Shown here: in pieces, positions 1-7,912 of the stretch
Layout of the letters: each line of letters opens with the position of its first letter
How positions within the stretch are numbered: the stretch's first letter is position 1
From: Levilactobacillus fuyuanensis
GTDB taxonomy: Bacteria > Bacillota > Bacilli > Lactobacillales > Lactobacillaceae
Length of the DNA stretch: 64,000 nucleotides
Direction: 5' to 3'
NCBI RefSeq assembly: GCF_003946395.1
Contig: NZ_RHNZ01000003.1
Coordinates: 62,001 to 126,000, forward strand
Made by a program: the position numbers and the translations under genes
The notes under the pieces: generated by a model
What the model saw: the letters and a program-made list of their open reading frames with translations, nothing else
The model's database searches: none
Told to the model about the DNA's origin: nothing

Positions 1-1085
1 TTATCGGGGCACCTATCGCAGCGCTGGTCATGATTCTCTTGCCAAATGCCGGGTCGTTTGGCTTCGGTTACGCCTCGCTTGCCGCCCTGTTATTTGGGGC
101 CATCGCCATTCTCTTCATGGACCTGTCCTCTAACGTCTGCATGCAACCGTTCAAGATGATTATTGGCGATATGGTCAACGAAGACCAAAAGGACCTCGCG
201 TGGTCTTGGCAACAATCCTACTCCAATTTGGGTGGGGTATTAGCCACGATCTTCCCCTTCCTGTTAACCTGGTTCGGGGTGTCTAACGTTGCTGCTAAAG
301 GGACCGTGCCCTTATCCGTGCGATTAGCCTTCTACATTGGTGCTGGCATCTTACTTCTGACTTCCATTTACACGATTGTTTCCGTCAAAGAATACGATCC
401 TGAAACTTACAACCGTTACCACCACGTCAAGGCGGAAACGAAGCAGGAGACCGCCAGCCTCTGGCATTTAGTCAAGACAGCCCCCCGCGCCTTCTGGGAA
501 ATTTCCTTCGTCCAACTCTTCGACTGGTTTGCCATTCAATACCTGTGGACTTACGGGACCGGTGCCATTGCCGATAACGTTTGGCACACCGCTAACGCCG
601 CTTCCGCTGGCTACCAAGCAGCCGGCAACTGGTTCGGGATTCTCTCCTGCATTCAGTCATTGGCCGCCGTTGTCTGGGGCTTCGCCGTTCTCTCGCACAC
701 CAAGCCTAGCCAACGGAAATTCTGGTTCCGCGTCAGCCTGGTTCTCGGTGGTGCTGGGATGATCTGGATCTACTTCATTCACTCACAGTGGCTATTGATC
801 CTGCCATTCTGCCTGATTGGGATCTGCTACCTGACGATGCAGACGCAAGCGATGTCCCTCTTCACCGAATCCCTCAACGGTCAAAATGAAGGTGCCTACC
901 TGGGCCTCTTCAACTGTGGGATTTGCCTACCACAAATCATCGCATCCATCGCCAGTTTCGCCATCTTCCCTGCTATCGGCAAGTCCATGCCCGGCATGTT
1001 AGTCATCGCCGGAATCGCCTTGTTATTAGGGGCCGTATCCGTCAGCGTCATTCATCCCAAATTATCCGCAAATTCAGCTAATTAA
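1..1085 (+). CDS. MFS/GPH-type sugar transporter, SLC45-like (5' end outside window)
   Basis: The frame is open from the first bases of the window (codons from position 3), so this is the C-terminal ~360 residues of a larger membrane protein. The sequence is a run of hydrophobic segments joined by short charged loops. The part reading DMVNEDQKDLAWSWQQS is typical of the sucrose/maltose-type (SLC45-like) major facilitator carriers of lactobacilli, which import disaccharide with protons. The GH13 glucosidase follows 200 bases downstream on the same strand, so the pair probably imports and then hydrolyses an alpha-glucoside. Substrate is inferred from context only. Confidence is high for transporter, moderate for subfamily. 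Confidence 0.85.
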   Translation, partial: IGAPIAALVMILLPNAGSFGFGYASLAALLFGAIAILFMDLSSNVCMQPFKMIIGDMVNEDQKDLAWSWQQSYSNLGGVLATIFPFLLTWFGVSNVAAKGTVPLSVRLAFYIGAGILLLTSIYTIVSVKEYDPETYNRYHHVKAETKQETASLWHLVKTAPRAFWEISFVQLFDWFAIQYLWTYGTGAIADNVWHTANAASAGYQAAGNWFGILSCIQSLAAVVWGFAVLSHTKPSQRKFWFRVSLVLGGAGMIWIYFIHSQWLLILPFCLIGICYLTMQTQAMSLFTESLNGQNEGAYLGLFNCGICLPQIIASIASFAIFPAIGKSMPGMLVIAGIALLLGAVSVSVIHPKLSANSAN

Positions 1086-1288
1086 TTTTTAACGGTTAAG
1101 CATTGGACTTTGTCGCCTGCGGATGGCTGCTTCCCTGGCCTCCTTCGGCTAAGCTAATTTTTAACCTAAATTATTAACTGAATAGCGAGATCATTAGACT
1201 CATACACGACATCTGACTGATAACTTTGGAATTAACAAGTAAGCTTTAACACTTAAATCACTCATCTAAAATTCAGGAGGTTTTATTT
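1086..1288. other. Intergenic region with compact hairpin repeat remnant
   Basis: This gap separates the transporter from the glucosidase. It contains a GC-rich hairpin at 1112-1153 whose two ends match the ends of the larger repeat at 5264-5452 and 48516-48712 (see the repeat entries). No promoter I would defend is visible. The glucosidase ribosome-binding site AGGAGG is at about 1275-1280. Confidence 0.5.
1112..1153 (+). repeat. Probable internally deleted copy of the ~190-nt structured repeat
   Basis: The first 11 bases (GTCGCCTGCGG) are identical to the start of the copy at 5264, and the last 12 (CCTTCGGCTAAG) differ by one base from the end of the copy at 48516-48712. What remains folds on itself: GCC pairs with GGC, GGA with TCC, and GGC with GCC around a short loop. 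I infer loss of the middle with retention of the terminal stem, but the match is short. Confidence 0.45.
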
Positions 1289-2965
1289 ATGGCAACAACA
1301 CAATGGTGGAAAAACGCCGTCGTTTATCAAGTTTACCCACGTAGTTTTCAAGACAGCAATAATGATGGTATCGGCGATCTGCCCGGCCTCACCCAACGCT
1401 TACCTTATATTAAGAAGTTGGGCGCCGATGTGATCTGGCTCAATCCAATTTACAAATCCCCCGACAAGGACAACGGCTACGATATCAGCGACTACCGCCA
1501 CATTCAGGATGCTTACGGCACCATGGCCGAGTTCGACCACATGCTGGCATCCGCACACCAACAGGGGTTAAAGATCCTGATGGACTTGGTCGTCAACCAC
1601 ACCTCGGACAAACACGATTGGTTCCAACAAAGCCGTCAATCCAAGGACAACCCGTACGCCGACTACTACATCTGGCGCGACCCGGTCGATGGCCACGAAC
1701 CGAACAACTGGGGTTCCTACTTCAGCGGCTCAGCTTGGACCTTTGAACCCAAGCGCCAACAGTATTACCTACACCTCTTTGCACCGGGCCAACCCGACCT
1801 CAACTGGGAAAATCCTAAGGTCCGCCAAGAAGTCTACAGCCTCATGAAGTTCTGGCTGGACAAGGGCGTCGATGGCTTCCGAATGGACGTCATCAACCTG
1901 ATCTCCAAGCCAGCCGGCTTGCCCGACGCGCCGCAAGCACCGGGCGCCCTGTACGGTAACGTGGAACCAATCGTTGCCGACGGACCTAAGCTCAACGACT
2001 ACCTTAAGGAAATGAATGAACAAGTCCTGTCCCACTACGATGTGATGACAGTGGGTGAAATGCCAAGTTCAACGCCGGAAGACGCGATCAACTACACCGG
2101 TTTTGATGCCCACGAACTCAACATGGTCTTTCAATTCCAGCACGTTTCGTTGGCGCCAAATCCTGACAAACGACTGGGCAAGTGGAATGATGCGCCAGTC
2201 AAGCTGACCGAATTAAAGGCCGCCCTCTCCCGGTGGCAAAAGGCCTTGGATGGTCGCGGCTGGAACAGTCTTTACTGGAACAATCACGATCAACCCCGGA
2301 CGATTTCACGCTTCGGTAACGACGCTCCGGAATATCGCGAACTCTCGGCTAAAATGTTGGGAACAACGCTACACATGCTCCAAGGAACGCCCTACGTTTA
2401 CGAAGGTGAGGAGCTTGGAGAAACCAACGTCCACTACACGCGTCTCGACCAATACGAAGACCTGGAAAGTATCAACGCCTACCACCAACTCGTCGAACAG
2501 GAAAAAGCCGTTGACGGACCAACCATGCTGAAGTATTTGGCCAACATGTCTCGCGACAATGCCCGGACGCCAATGCAATGGGACGACTCAACCAATGCTG
2601 GCTTCTCTCAGTCCAAACCATGGTTCGCTTTAAATCCAAACTACACCAAGATTAATGCCGCGGCCGAAGTGGGCCAACCGGACTCCGTCTTCAGCTACTA
2701 TCAACGACTGATTGCCTTGCGCCACAACAACGCACTCATCGTTCACGGCTCTTACGAAGAGATCGACCCAGACGACGACCAAGTCTTTGCTTACCACCGG
2801 CACTACCAGGGCCAGACGCTCTTGGTCATCAGTAACTTTACCGACCAGACCGTCACCAGAGACTACCACCAAGACCAAGCGGACCAGAAGTTAATCGGCA
2901 ACTACGCCGATGACCTGGGAGCCACGCTACGGCCTTACGAAACTAAGGTTTACCGATTCAATTAA
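1289..2965 (+). CDS. GH13 alpha-glucosidase, oligo-1,6-glucosidase type
   Basis: This 558-residue cytoplasmic enzyme has the full alpha-amylase-superfamily layout: N-terminal WWKNAVVYQVYPRSF, the calcium-site-like D21-D29 loop, nucleophile D200 (GFRMDVIN), acid/base E257 (TVGEMP) and transition-state D334 (NNHDQPR). Val201 after the nucleophile is the residue linked to alpha-1,6 (isomaltase, dextran glucosidase) preference, whereas Thr marks maltases, so panose and isomaltose are likelier substrates than maltose. Length is normal for the family. The ATG follows AGGAGG with 8-base spacing. It lies downstream of the SLC45-like transporter and is followed by a terminator. Confidence is high for family and moderate for specificity. 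Confidence 0.93.
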   Translation: MATTQWWKNAVVYQVYPRSFQDSNNDGIGDLPGLTQRLPYIKKLGADVIWLNPIYKSPDKDNGYDISDYRHIQDAYGTMAEFDHMLASAHQQGLKILMDLVVNHTSDKHDWFQQSRQSKDNPYADYYIWRDPVDGHEPNNWGSYFSGSAWTFEPKRQQYYLHLFAPGQPDLNWENPKVRQEVYSLMKFWLDKGVDGFRMDVINLISKPAGLPDAPQAPGALYGNVEPIVADGPKLNDYLKEMNEQVLSHYDVMTVGEMPSSTPEDAINYTGFDAHELNMVFQFQHVSLAPNPDKRLGKWNDAPVKLTELKAALSRWQKALDGRGWNSLYWNNHDQPRTISRFGNDAPEYRELSAKMLGTTLHMLQGTPYVYEGEELGETNVHYTRLDQYEDLESINAYHQLVEQEKAVDGPTMLKYLANMSRDNARTPMQWDDSTNAGFSQSKPWFALNPNYTKINAAAEVGQPDSVFSYYQRLIALRHNNALIVHGSYEEIDPDDDQVFAYHRHYQGQTLLVISNFTDQTVTRDYHQDQADQKLIGNYADDLGATLRPYETKVYRFN

Positions 2966-3052
2966 CTGATTCTTCTTCGTGGACGTGACTGCGAGCCCGT
3001 TCACGCTGAGATCTAACACTGATGACACACGTCTTGCGTTGAGCCGTCACAA

Positions 3053-3100
3053 AAAGCACCGTCTCACCCGGGTAATTCCCTGGATGAGGCGGTGCTTTTA
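3053..3100. terminator. Intrinsic terminator
   Basis: A 15-bp stem (AAAAGCACCG... paired with ...CGGTGCTTTT, one G-T) closes the glucosidase unit and could serve both strands. Confidence 0.8.
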
Positions 3101-3114
3101 CGATGCTTTAGATG

Positions 3115-3324
3115 CTATTTCTCTCTGCCAATCGGCATGACTTCCATACGCTCTGGATTGTGTGCCAATTCATTTTTATAATCGTAGTTTTGCCAATCCA
3201 ATGAATCAAAAATATTTTTCTTCTTCAATTGATAAAGTACAGATTCATCAACTAATTGTGTCACTTTATATTTTGCATTAATACTAAAAGTGCTTCTTTT
3301 GACAGCCTCCCCTATTCTTCGCAA
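3115..3324 (-). CDS. Small hypothetical protein
   Basis: This is a reading frame of 69 residues if the TTG at 3324 is used. GGAGG sits 7 bases before that TTG, which is better placed than the signal for the in-frame ATG at 3339. The product is basic and polar (RRIGEAVKRSTF... ending MPIGREK), with no signal peptide or membrane segment and no family I recognise. It is more AT-rich than its neighbours. It lies between the glucosidase terminator and padR, in the same direction as padR but with about 50 bases between them. It may be a gene remnant. Confidence 0.4.
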   Translation of the reverse strand: MRRIGEAVKRSTFSINAKYKVTQLVDESVLYQLKKKNIFDSLDWQNYDYKNELAHNPERMEVMPIGREK

Positions 3325-3372
3325 AATATTAACCTCCATAATTCAAAACCAGCTAGCTCCTACAGACAAAGC

Positions 3373-3933
3373 TTATTTTTCCAAATACTGCGCCAGCCAC
3401 TCCACGTAATGGCTCTCGCGCTCAATCGCGTGGTCCAGAATCAGATAGTGCCCATAGGCCTGATCAATTGCCTTCTGATTGGGAAAGACTGTCTCCTGGC
3501 GCTGCTGCAAGTGGTGCAACTGCGACTGATGGAGTTGGTACTGTTCCCGCAACATTGGTTGAATTCGCGGATCGTTAGCCGTCTTGATGAAGTAGAGTTT
3601 CAGAATAAATTCGTCCTTGCTGGGCGTCAGCTCCGGCGAGGGTTGGCTGACCCAGGTCACCAACTTTTCCCGGCCTGCCGACGTCAGCGTGTACTTCTTC
3701 TTAGCCAGTTTTTCGCCGGTCACCGTATCTTCATGGCTGATCTCACCGGCCGCTTCCAACCGCTTCAGCATGGGATAGATCTGACTGTGCTGGGCCTGCC
3801 AGAATTCACCGATTTCATTTTCAAAAGCCTTAGCCAAGTCATACCCCGTCTGTGGGTGCTGGTTCAGCAAGCCTAAAATAATATATTGTAGCCGATTACG
3901 TTGTCCGATAGTTGGCATCCCCCTTGATTTCAC
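3373..3933 (-). CDS. padR: PadR-family repressor of phenolic acid decarboxylase
   Basis: 186 residues. The N-terminal winged helix (RNRLQYIILGLLNQHPQTGYDLAKAFE...) and C-terminal helical dimerisation part (Vir-type) are the PadR layout. It is divergent from the decarboxylase gene, with a perfect palindrome of PadR-operator type in between, so it very likely represses padA until phenolic acids such as p-coumarate or ferulate appear. The longest frame begins with GTG at 3933. An ATG at 3918 (MPTIGQRN) is the alternative, but it abuts its purine-rich sequence with no spacer. The exact start is uncertain. Confidence 0.92.
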   Translation of the reverse strand: MKSRGMPTIGQRNRLQYIILGLLNQHPQTGYDLAKAFENEIGEFWQAQHSQIYPMLKRLEAAGEISHEDTVTGEKLAKKKYTLTSAGREKLVTWVSQPSPELTPSKDEFILKLYFIKTANDPRIQPMLREQYQLHQSQLHHLQQRQETVFPNQKAIDQAYGHYLILDHAIERESHYVEWLAQYLEK

Positions 3934-3987
3934 GCGGTTATTTACCTTTATTGAAACAGTTTAAACCCAAAACTGCAAGAAAAATTG

Positions 3988-4016
3988 TTGACAAAGACGT
4001 GAATTCTGACTACACT
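3988..4016 (+). promoter_or_regulatory. padA promoter
   Basis: TTGACA (3988-3993) and TACACT (4011-4016) are separated by 17 bases, which is near consensus for the housekeeping sigma factor. The operator palindrome starts 18 bases after the -10. Confidence 0.8.
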
Positions 4017-4033
4017 AATCAAGTAAATCAAAG

Positions 4034-4051
4034 CATGTAATTAATTACATG
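4034..4051. promoter_or_regulatory. PadR operator candidate
   Basis: CATGTAATTAATTACATG is a perfect 18-bp palindrome just after the padA transcription start. It contains the ATGT...ACAT arms known for PadR operators, so bound PadR would block transcription of padA. Confidence 0.8.
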
Positions 4052-4085
4052 TTCGTTTAGGCAGAATAGAAGGAGCACACAACTT

Positions 4086-4622
4086 ATGACTAAAGAATTT
4101 AAAACCTTAGATGACTTTTTAGGCACCCATTTTATCTACACTTACGACAACGGCTGGGAATATGAATGGTACGCGAAGAACGACCACACCGTTGACTACC
4201 GGATTCACGGCGGCATGGTCGCTGGCCGTTGGGTGACGGATCAAGAAGCCAACATCGTTATGCTGGTTCCTGGCATCTACAAGATTGCCTGGACGGAACC
4301 AACCGGGACCGACGTGGCCTTGGACTTTGTTCCCAACGAAGGCAAGCTGAACGGGACCATCTTCTTCCCTAAGTGGGTTCAAGATCATCCTGAAATCACG
4401 GTGACTTACCAAAACGAACATATTGACGTGATGGAAGCTGCTCGGGAAAAGTACGATACTTACCCTAAGCTGGTCGTTCCAGAATTTGCCAAGATCACCT
4501 ACATGGGCGATGCCGGTCAAAACAACGAGGACGTCATCAGCGAAGCCCCTTACGCTAGCCTGCCAGACGACATCCGTGCCGGCAAGTACTTCGATGCAAA
4601 CTACAAGCGGATTAACAAGTAA
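4086..4622 (+). CDS. padA: Phenolic acid decarboxylase
   Basis: 178 residues, the normal length of this single-domain lipocalin-like enzyme, which decarboxylates p-coumaric, ferulic and caffeic acids to vinyl phenols without cofactor. The active-site residues of the Lactiplantibacillus enzyme are all at identical positions: Tyr18 and Tyr20 (FIYTYDNGW), Arg48 (VAGRW) and Glu71 (WTEPTG). Transcription starts at a strong promoter with the PadR palindrome downstream, and a terminator follows. This is a stress-detoxification gene for plant-derived substrates. Confidence is very high. Confidence 0.97.
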   Translation: MTKEFKTLDDFLGTHFIYTYDNGWEYEWYAKNDHTVDYRIHGGMVAGRWVTDQEANIVMLVPGIYKIAWTEPTGTDVALDFVPNEGKLNGTIFFPKWVQDHPEITVTYQNEHIDVMEAAREKYDTYPKLVVPEFAKITYMGDAGQNNEDVISEAPYASLPDDIRAGKYFDANYKRINK

Positions 4623-4677
4623 TTGAAAATAACATCGTCGCCTACAAATGTGAAGTAATCTCATACAAGCGACCTTT

Positions 4678-4726
4678 AAAAGCGATGATATTCAGTTTAA
4701 GTTAAACTGTGTATCACCGCTTTTTT
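4678..4726 (+). terminator. padA terminator
   Basis: A long hairpin (AAAAGCGATGATA... with ...TATCACCGCTTTTTT, few mismatches) ends in a T-run. Confidence 0.8.
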
Positions 4727-4799
4727 CATCCTGTAAAACACCCCGCCGTATTTTGTGGCATACTAGGACTTAATCCGATAGAAAGTAGGTCATCCACTC

Positions 4800-5258
4800 A
4801 TGGCAAATTATATTCAAGAAATCCGTGGCCTTGTTGGTCACCGACCGTTAATTCTCAACGCTGCCGGTGCTATTTTGGTTAATGATCAGCAGGAAGTACT
4901 GCTCAACTTGCGAACTGATACCCACAATTGGAGTCTGCCCGGCGGCTACCTCGAATACGGCGAAACCTTCGATCAGGCCTGTGTTCGCGAGTATAAGGAA
5001 GATGCCGGTATTGACGTCGAAATCGTTCAACCACTAGGACTGTTCGATCAAGGCTTTACGACCTATCCCAATGGTGACGAAACGCAAGTGATCTCGCGCC
5101 TTTACCTCGTTAAACAGGTCGGCGGGCACACGCTGCGTGAAGAAACCGACGAGACACTGGATTTGCAGTATTTTCCTTTCGACAACCTGCCACCCCTGTT
5201 AAATCAGCAAACAGCAGATATGTTAGCTACGGGACGGGACTACTTTGCCAAGGATTAA
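4800..5258 (+). CDS. Nudix hydrolase
   Basis: 152 residues. The Nudix box is present around residues 48-70 (GGYLEYGET...REYKEDAG), with Asp instead of the second Glu of the usual EE pair, a conservative change. These enzymes hydrolyse nucleoside diphosphates linked to another moiety (house-cleaning, ADP-ribose or nucleotide sugars), and the substrate cannot be read from the sequence. It is a single gene with a weak ribosome-binding site (AGTAGG) and no obvious operon partner. Immediately downstream begins the structured repeat at 5264. Confidence 0.88.
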   Translation: MANYIQEIRGLVGHRPLILNAAGAILVNDQQEVLLNLRTDTHNWSLPGGYLEYGETFDQACVREYKEDAGIDVEIVQPLGLFDQGFTTYPNGDETQVISRLYLVKQVGGHTLREETDETLDLQYFPFDNLPPLLNQQTADMLATGRDYFAKD

Positions 5259-5263
5259 AAACT

Positions 5264-5452
5264 GTCGCCTGCGGTTGCCAGGGATTCTGCCACTGTGGGG
5301 ATCGTCTGCAGCCAAAGAACGGGCTTCCGACTCGGTTTGAACCCTCACGAAATACACGTGAGTTTCCAAGCACGTCCCACGCTGTAAGGCCGGGAAAAAT
5401 CGAGCGCCCGGTCTAACACCGTTTTCACGGTTGGCGCCATCCCTTTGGCAGA
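5264..5452 (+). repeat. Structured ~190-nt dispersed repeat, copy A
   Basis: This non-coding element aligns along its whole length with the reverse complement of 48516-48712. Visible stems are: closing AGGGAT (5280-5285) with ATCCCT (5439-5444); CTCACG (5344-5349) with CGTGAG (5357-5362); ACGCTGT (5379-5385) with ACACCGT (5416-5422), one mismatch; and nested CCGGG (5390-5394) with CCCGG (5407-5411). In the other copy the corresponding stems have changed on both sides and still pair. It begins 6 bases after the Nudix stop codon. I do not recognise it as a named RNA family. Confidence 0.75.
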
Positions 5453-5462
5453 GCATTACAAA

Positions 5463-5590
5463 TAGAGCTTGGGACTTTGTCTCAAGCTCTATTTGTATGC
5501 AACCCTATCCGATTTTATATGGCTGAAACGTGCGCCAAAAGGCAGCTAGTTCCGCTTAAAACTGCTAACCACCTTTTGTCCCACTCTCTT
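5463..5590 (+). repeat. Hairpin repeat family 2, copy 1 (short form)
   Basis: It starts with a perfect hairpin AGAGCTTG...CAAGCTCT (also a plausible terminator), then carries TTTTATAT, GAAACGTG, CAAAAGGCAG and the 16-mer GTTCCGCTTAAAACTG, and ends CCCACTCTC. The same blocks in the same order occur at 27070-27240, which has about 45 extra bases in the middle. The CAAAAGG and CCTTTTG blocks pair to make a second hairpin. Confidence 0.7.
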
Positions 5591-5771
5591 ATTTATGCTC
5601 TTTCGTATCCCAACCCAGACTCACCAAGATTAGAAAAGCCCCCGTCCCGAAGCCCACTGAACGCGTGGTGGCCGTGTCAAAATGCCAGATGCTGATCTCG
5701 GCCAGTACACAGAGAATCCCTAACCAAAACGAAACGGTCCGGTAGAATTGTCGATTGAAGTGAAACCACAT
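5589..5771 (-). CDS. Small two-helix membrane protein, unknown function
   Basis: 60 residues from an ATG at 5771 (MWFHFNRQF). That ATG is preceded at suitable spacing by AAGGGAGG, whereas the upstream in-frame ATG at 5804 has no ribosome-binding site. Two hydrophobic segments (about residues 12-28 and 37-52) separated by a short loop suggest a hairpin membrane protein with both ends on the same side. No family is recognised. Its stop overlaps the end of the neighbouring repeat by two bases. Confidence 0.5.
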   Translation of the reverse strand: MWFHFNRQFYRTVSFWLGILCVLAEISIWHFDTATTRSVGFGTGAFLILVSLGWDTKEHK

Positions 5772-5804
5772 GCCTCCCCGCCTCCCTTGAAATTGATTAG
5801 CCAT

Positions 5805-6106
5805 AAGCTACCATATTTCAAGCGGCAGGGGTGACCGGACACTGGGTTTGGTTCGGCGAAAGTCCCTACTTCTCTAAATATAAGACGGCGTTGGATACTT
5901 TCTGGGGTAACTGCCGCCTACCACTTGTTCACGCTCTGACGACGTAACAGGGTTTGTTTCTTTGACACACGCTTCTTGTCGCCGCTGACCACCACATTTT
6001 CTCTTAACGCTGGCTAAAAATTAGCCAGCGTTTTTTGTTTACACTACACTGTCAATATTTAAGTGGTATCCTAGAACTTAGGAATTTTTACTGAGGAGGC
6101 ATCACA
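5805..6106. other. Gap with possible coding remnant and a terminator
   Basis: In the + strand frame 5807-5947 the translation reads ...GHWVWFGESPYFSKYK... and then stops. It looks protein-like, but has no credible start and is only about 45 residues, so it may be the tail of a decayed gene. A perfect 10-bp hairpin with a T-run follows at 6008-6036. Confidence 0.35.
6006..6036 (+). terminator. Intrinsic terminator without an obvious intact gene upstream
   Basis: CGCTGGCTAA and TTAGCCAGCG form a perfect stem with a 3-base loop and six T residues. It would end any transcript from the 5807-5947 remnant. Confidence 0.85.
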
Positions 6107-6634
6107 ATGAGTTTAATTTTCATCAAACGGGCCAAACTACGTGACTTACCAGCCATCATGGCAATTATCGATCACGCTAAGGCCCAATTAAAGGCCGCTG
6201 GGAGTCCGCAATGGCAGGATGGCTATCCGGATGCTGCGGCACTGAAGAAGGACGTAGACGGCCAACAATGCTGGTTACTGGTGGTTGATGGTCAGGTGGC
6301 TGGGACGGCAACTATGATTATTGGCGACGAGCCCAGTTACGTCGACATCGAAGACGGTCAGTGGCAGAATAACCAAGACCCTTACGCAACTATCCACCGA
6401 ATCGCCATTGGCGCTGGCTTTGGCGGACAGCACCTGAGCCACTACTTTTTCTCCAATCTGATCAGCGAGGCCTACCACGAAGGCGTCCGCAATTTCCGCA
6501 TGGATACTCACGCGCAGAATCAGCAAATGCAGGCGATTGCCAGAAGCTTTGGCTATAAGCATCGTGGTACCATCTACGTGACGGAACAGACCAGCGATGC
6601 CTCTCGGTTGGCGTTTGAATTGAACTTAGACTAA
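6107..6634 (+). CDS. GNAT-family acetyltransferase (paralogue 1)
   Basis: 175 residues. The GNAT fold is suggested by the N-terminal beta-strand/helix (IFIKRAKLRDLPAIMAIIDHAK), the central strand YATIHRIAI and the acetyl-CoA loop region GFGGQHLSHYFFSNLI, a variant of the usual Q/RxxGxG/A. It closely matches the protein at 7913-8440 over its whole length (conserved SPQWQDGYPD, NNxDPYATIHRIA, GVRNFRxDTH). Such enzymes acetylate small amines or protein N-termini, and the substrate is unknown. GAGGAGG precedes the ATG. It is monocistronic, with a terminator after it. Confidence 0.88.
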   Translation: MSLIFIKRAKLRDLPAIMAIIDHAKAQLKAAGSPQWQDGYPDAAALKKDVDGQQCWLLVVDGQVAGTATMIIGDEPSYVDIEDGQWQNNQDPYATIHRIAIGAGFGGQHLSHYFFSNLISEAYHEGVRNFRMDTHAQNQQMQAIARSFGYKHRGTIYVTEQTSDASRLAFELNLD

Positions 6635-6660
6635 ACGTTGATTATTAACCATATACAAAG

Positions 6661-6710
6661 AAATCGCAGGACATTGTCAGCCAACCAGCTAACCATATTC
6701 TGCGATTTTT
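6661..6710. terminator. Intrinsic terminator between convergent genes
   Basis: AAATCGCAG pairs with CTGCGATTTTT across a ~30-base loop. It is usable from both strands, for the GNAT gene and the dehydrogenase. Confidence 0.6.
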
Positions 6711-6748
6711 CATATTCATTTTTAAATTAATGATTTACTGAAAAAACC

Positions 6749-7777
6749 TCAATCCGCCTTCGAAATCGGCACCCGAATGGCATTGCTGGTCGTTCCGGTC
6801 GTGAAGAAGTCGTGAAAATTGTCATAGCTAATACGAATCATATCGACGAGGGCTGGTTCCGTGTACGACCCGACGTGCGGCGTGACTAGCACTTGGGGGT
6901 ACGCCGCCAGTAACTGGCGGGCCTCTGGATTGGGCACCTCATCCAGACTGGCAAATTGCTTGCCCAACAGTGCCACCTCATCACGAAAGACATCGGTGCC
7001 GTAGCCGCTGAGTTGACCGCTGTCTAAGGCACTCAGAATAGCCGGCACATCTGCCAACTCGCCTCGTGCAGTATTGACGAGAACGGCGCCAGACTTCATT
7101 TGTGCGAGAAATTCTGCATCAAGCAGATTGTCATTTTCACCGGGGAAGTATGGCACATGAACTGAAACAATATCGCTTTGCGCGAGTAATTCCGGAAGCG
7201 ATACCACCGTCACGGCTGCCTGCACTGCCGCAGACGGCCGCGGATCATACGCCAATACTTGGGCGCCCAGTCCCTGATATAACTTCGCCTCGGCTAGGCC
7301 AATCCGCCCAGCGCCGAGAATCCCGACTGTGGCGGTGTGAATCTCTCGGCTAAAGAGATTGTCACTGATTGTAAAGTTGGCTTGGCGGGTCTGTTCCGCG
7401 GCCAGATTAACGTGGCGAAACTGCGTCATTCCTAGCGTCAATGCTAATTCAGCGACAGCCGCTGGCGAATAGCCGGGTACCCGGGCCAGCGTGATGCCGA
7501 GGTCGGCTGCGGCCTGCAAATCCAGGTGATTATAGCCAACCGAACGGGTGAAGACTGCTCGAATCCCCCAGTCGGCGAACTGTTGGAGGTTCTGTCGATC
7601 AACCACGCAATTGCCTCGAACCAGGACAGCGTCAGCCCCCTTGGCAGCGGCCACATTGTCGTGAGTCAAGAGTTCCCGGACGTAGTTACAGGTAAACTGG
7701 TACTGATTCAGGCGGTCAAAGTACGGCTCTTCCAGGGCACGGACGCCGTAAGCAGTAATTTTCACCAATTCGAACAC
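6749..7777 (-). CDS. D-isomer-specific 2-hydroxyacid dehydrogenase
   Basis: 342 residues in the longest frame. NAD-binding GAGRIG is at about 155-160, with catalytic Arg238 (NTARGE), Glu267 (DVFRDE) and His301 (TPHVGSYTE) in the spacing of D-lactate and D-hydroxyisocaproate dehydrogenases. It should reduce a 2-oxoacid (pyruvate or branched-chain oxoacid) to the D-hydroxyacid with NADH. The longest frame opens with GTG at 7777, but AAGGAG overlaps that position. A TTG at 7768 or GTG at 7765 (reading KITAYGV, the usual family start) fits the ribosome-binding site better. It lies between the two GNAT paralogues. Confidence 0.9.
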   Translation of the reverse strand: MFELVKITAYGVRALEEPYFDRLNQYQFTCNYVRELLTHDNVAAAKGADAVLVRGNCVVDRQNLQQFADWGIRAVFTRSVGYNHLDLQAAADLGITLARVPGYSPAAVAELALTLGMTQFRHVNLAAEQTRQANFTISDNLFSREIHTATVGILGAGRIGLAEAKLYQGLGAQVLAYDPRPSAAVQAAVTVVSLPELLAQSDIVSVHVPYFPGENDNLLDAEFLAQMKSGAVLVNTARGELADVPAILSALDSGQLSGYGTDVFRDEVALLGKQFASLDEVPNPEARQLLAAYPQVLVTPHVGSYTEPALVDMIRISYDNFHDFFTTGTTSNAIRVPISKAD

Positions 7778-7912
7778 ACTCCTTCTCCCTAAACTCTAGC
7801 AAAATTCAGCGGGAAAGTCGCCCGAACTGATGAAAAAATTAAATATTTCGTTCGACCACAGAAAGTGGTATTCTTGTCTTTAAATTTAAAGTGAACAATT
7901 GGAGGACGACTG

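Noticed and set aside
3256-3876. 206-codon + strand frame
   Set aside because: It lies antisense to padR over almost its full length and has no ribosome-binding site. padR has clear homology.
4119-4664. 181-codon minus frame opposite padA
   Set aside because: A mirror of the strongly biased padA codons, with no start signal or recognisable motif.
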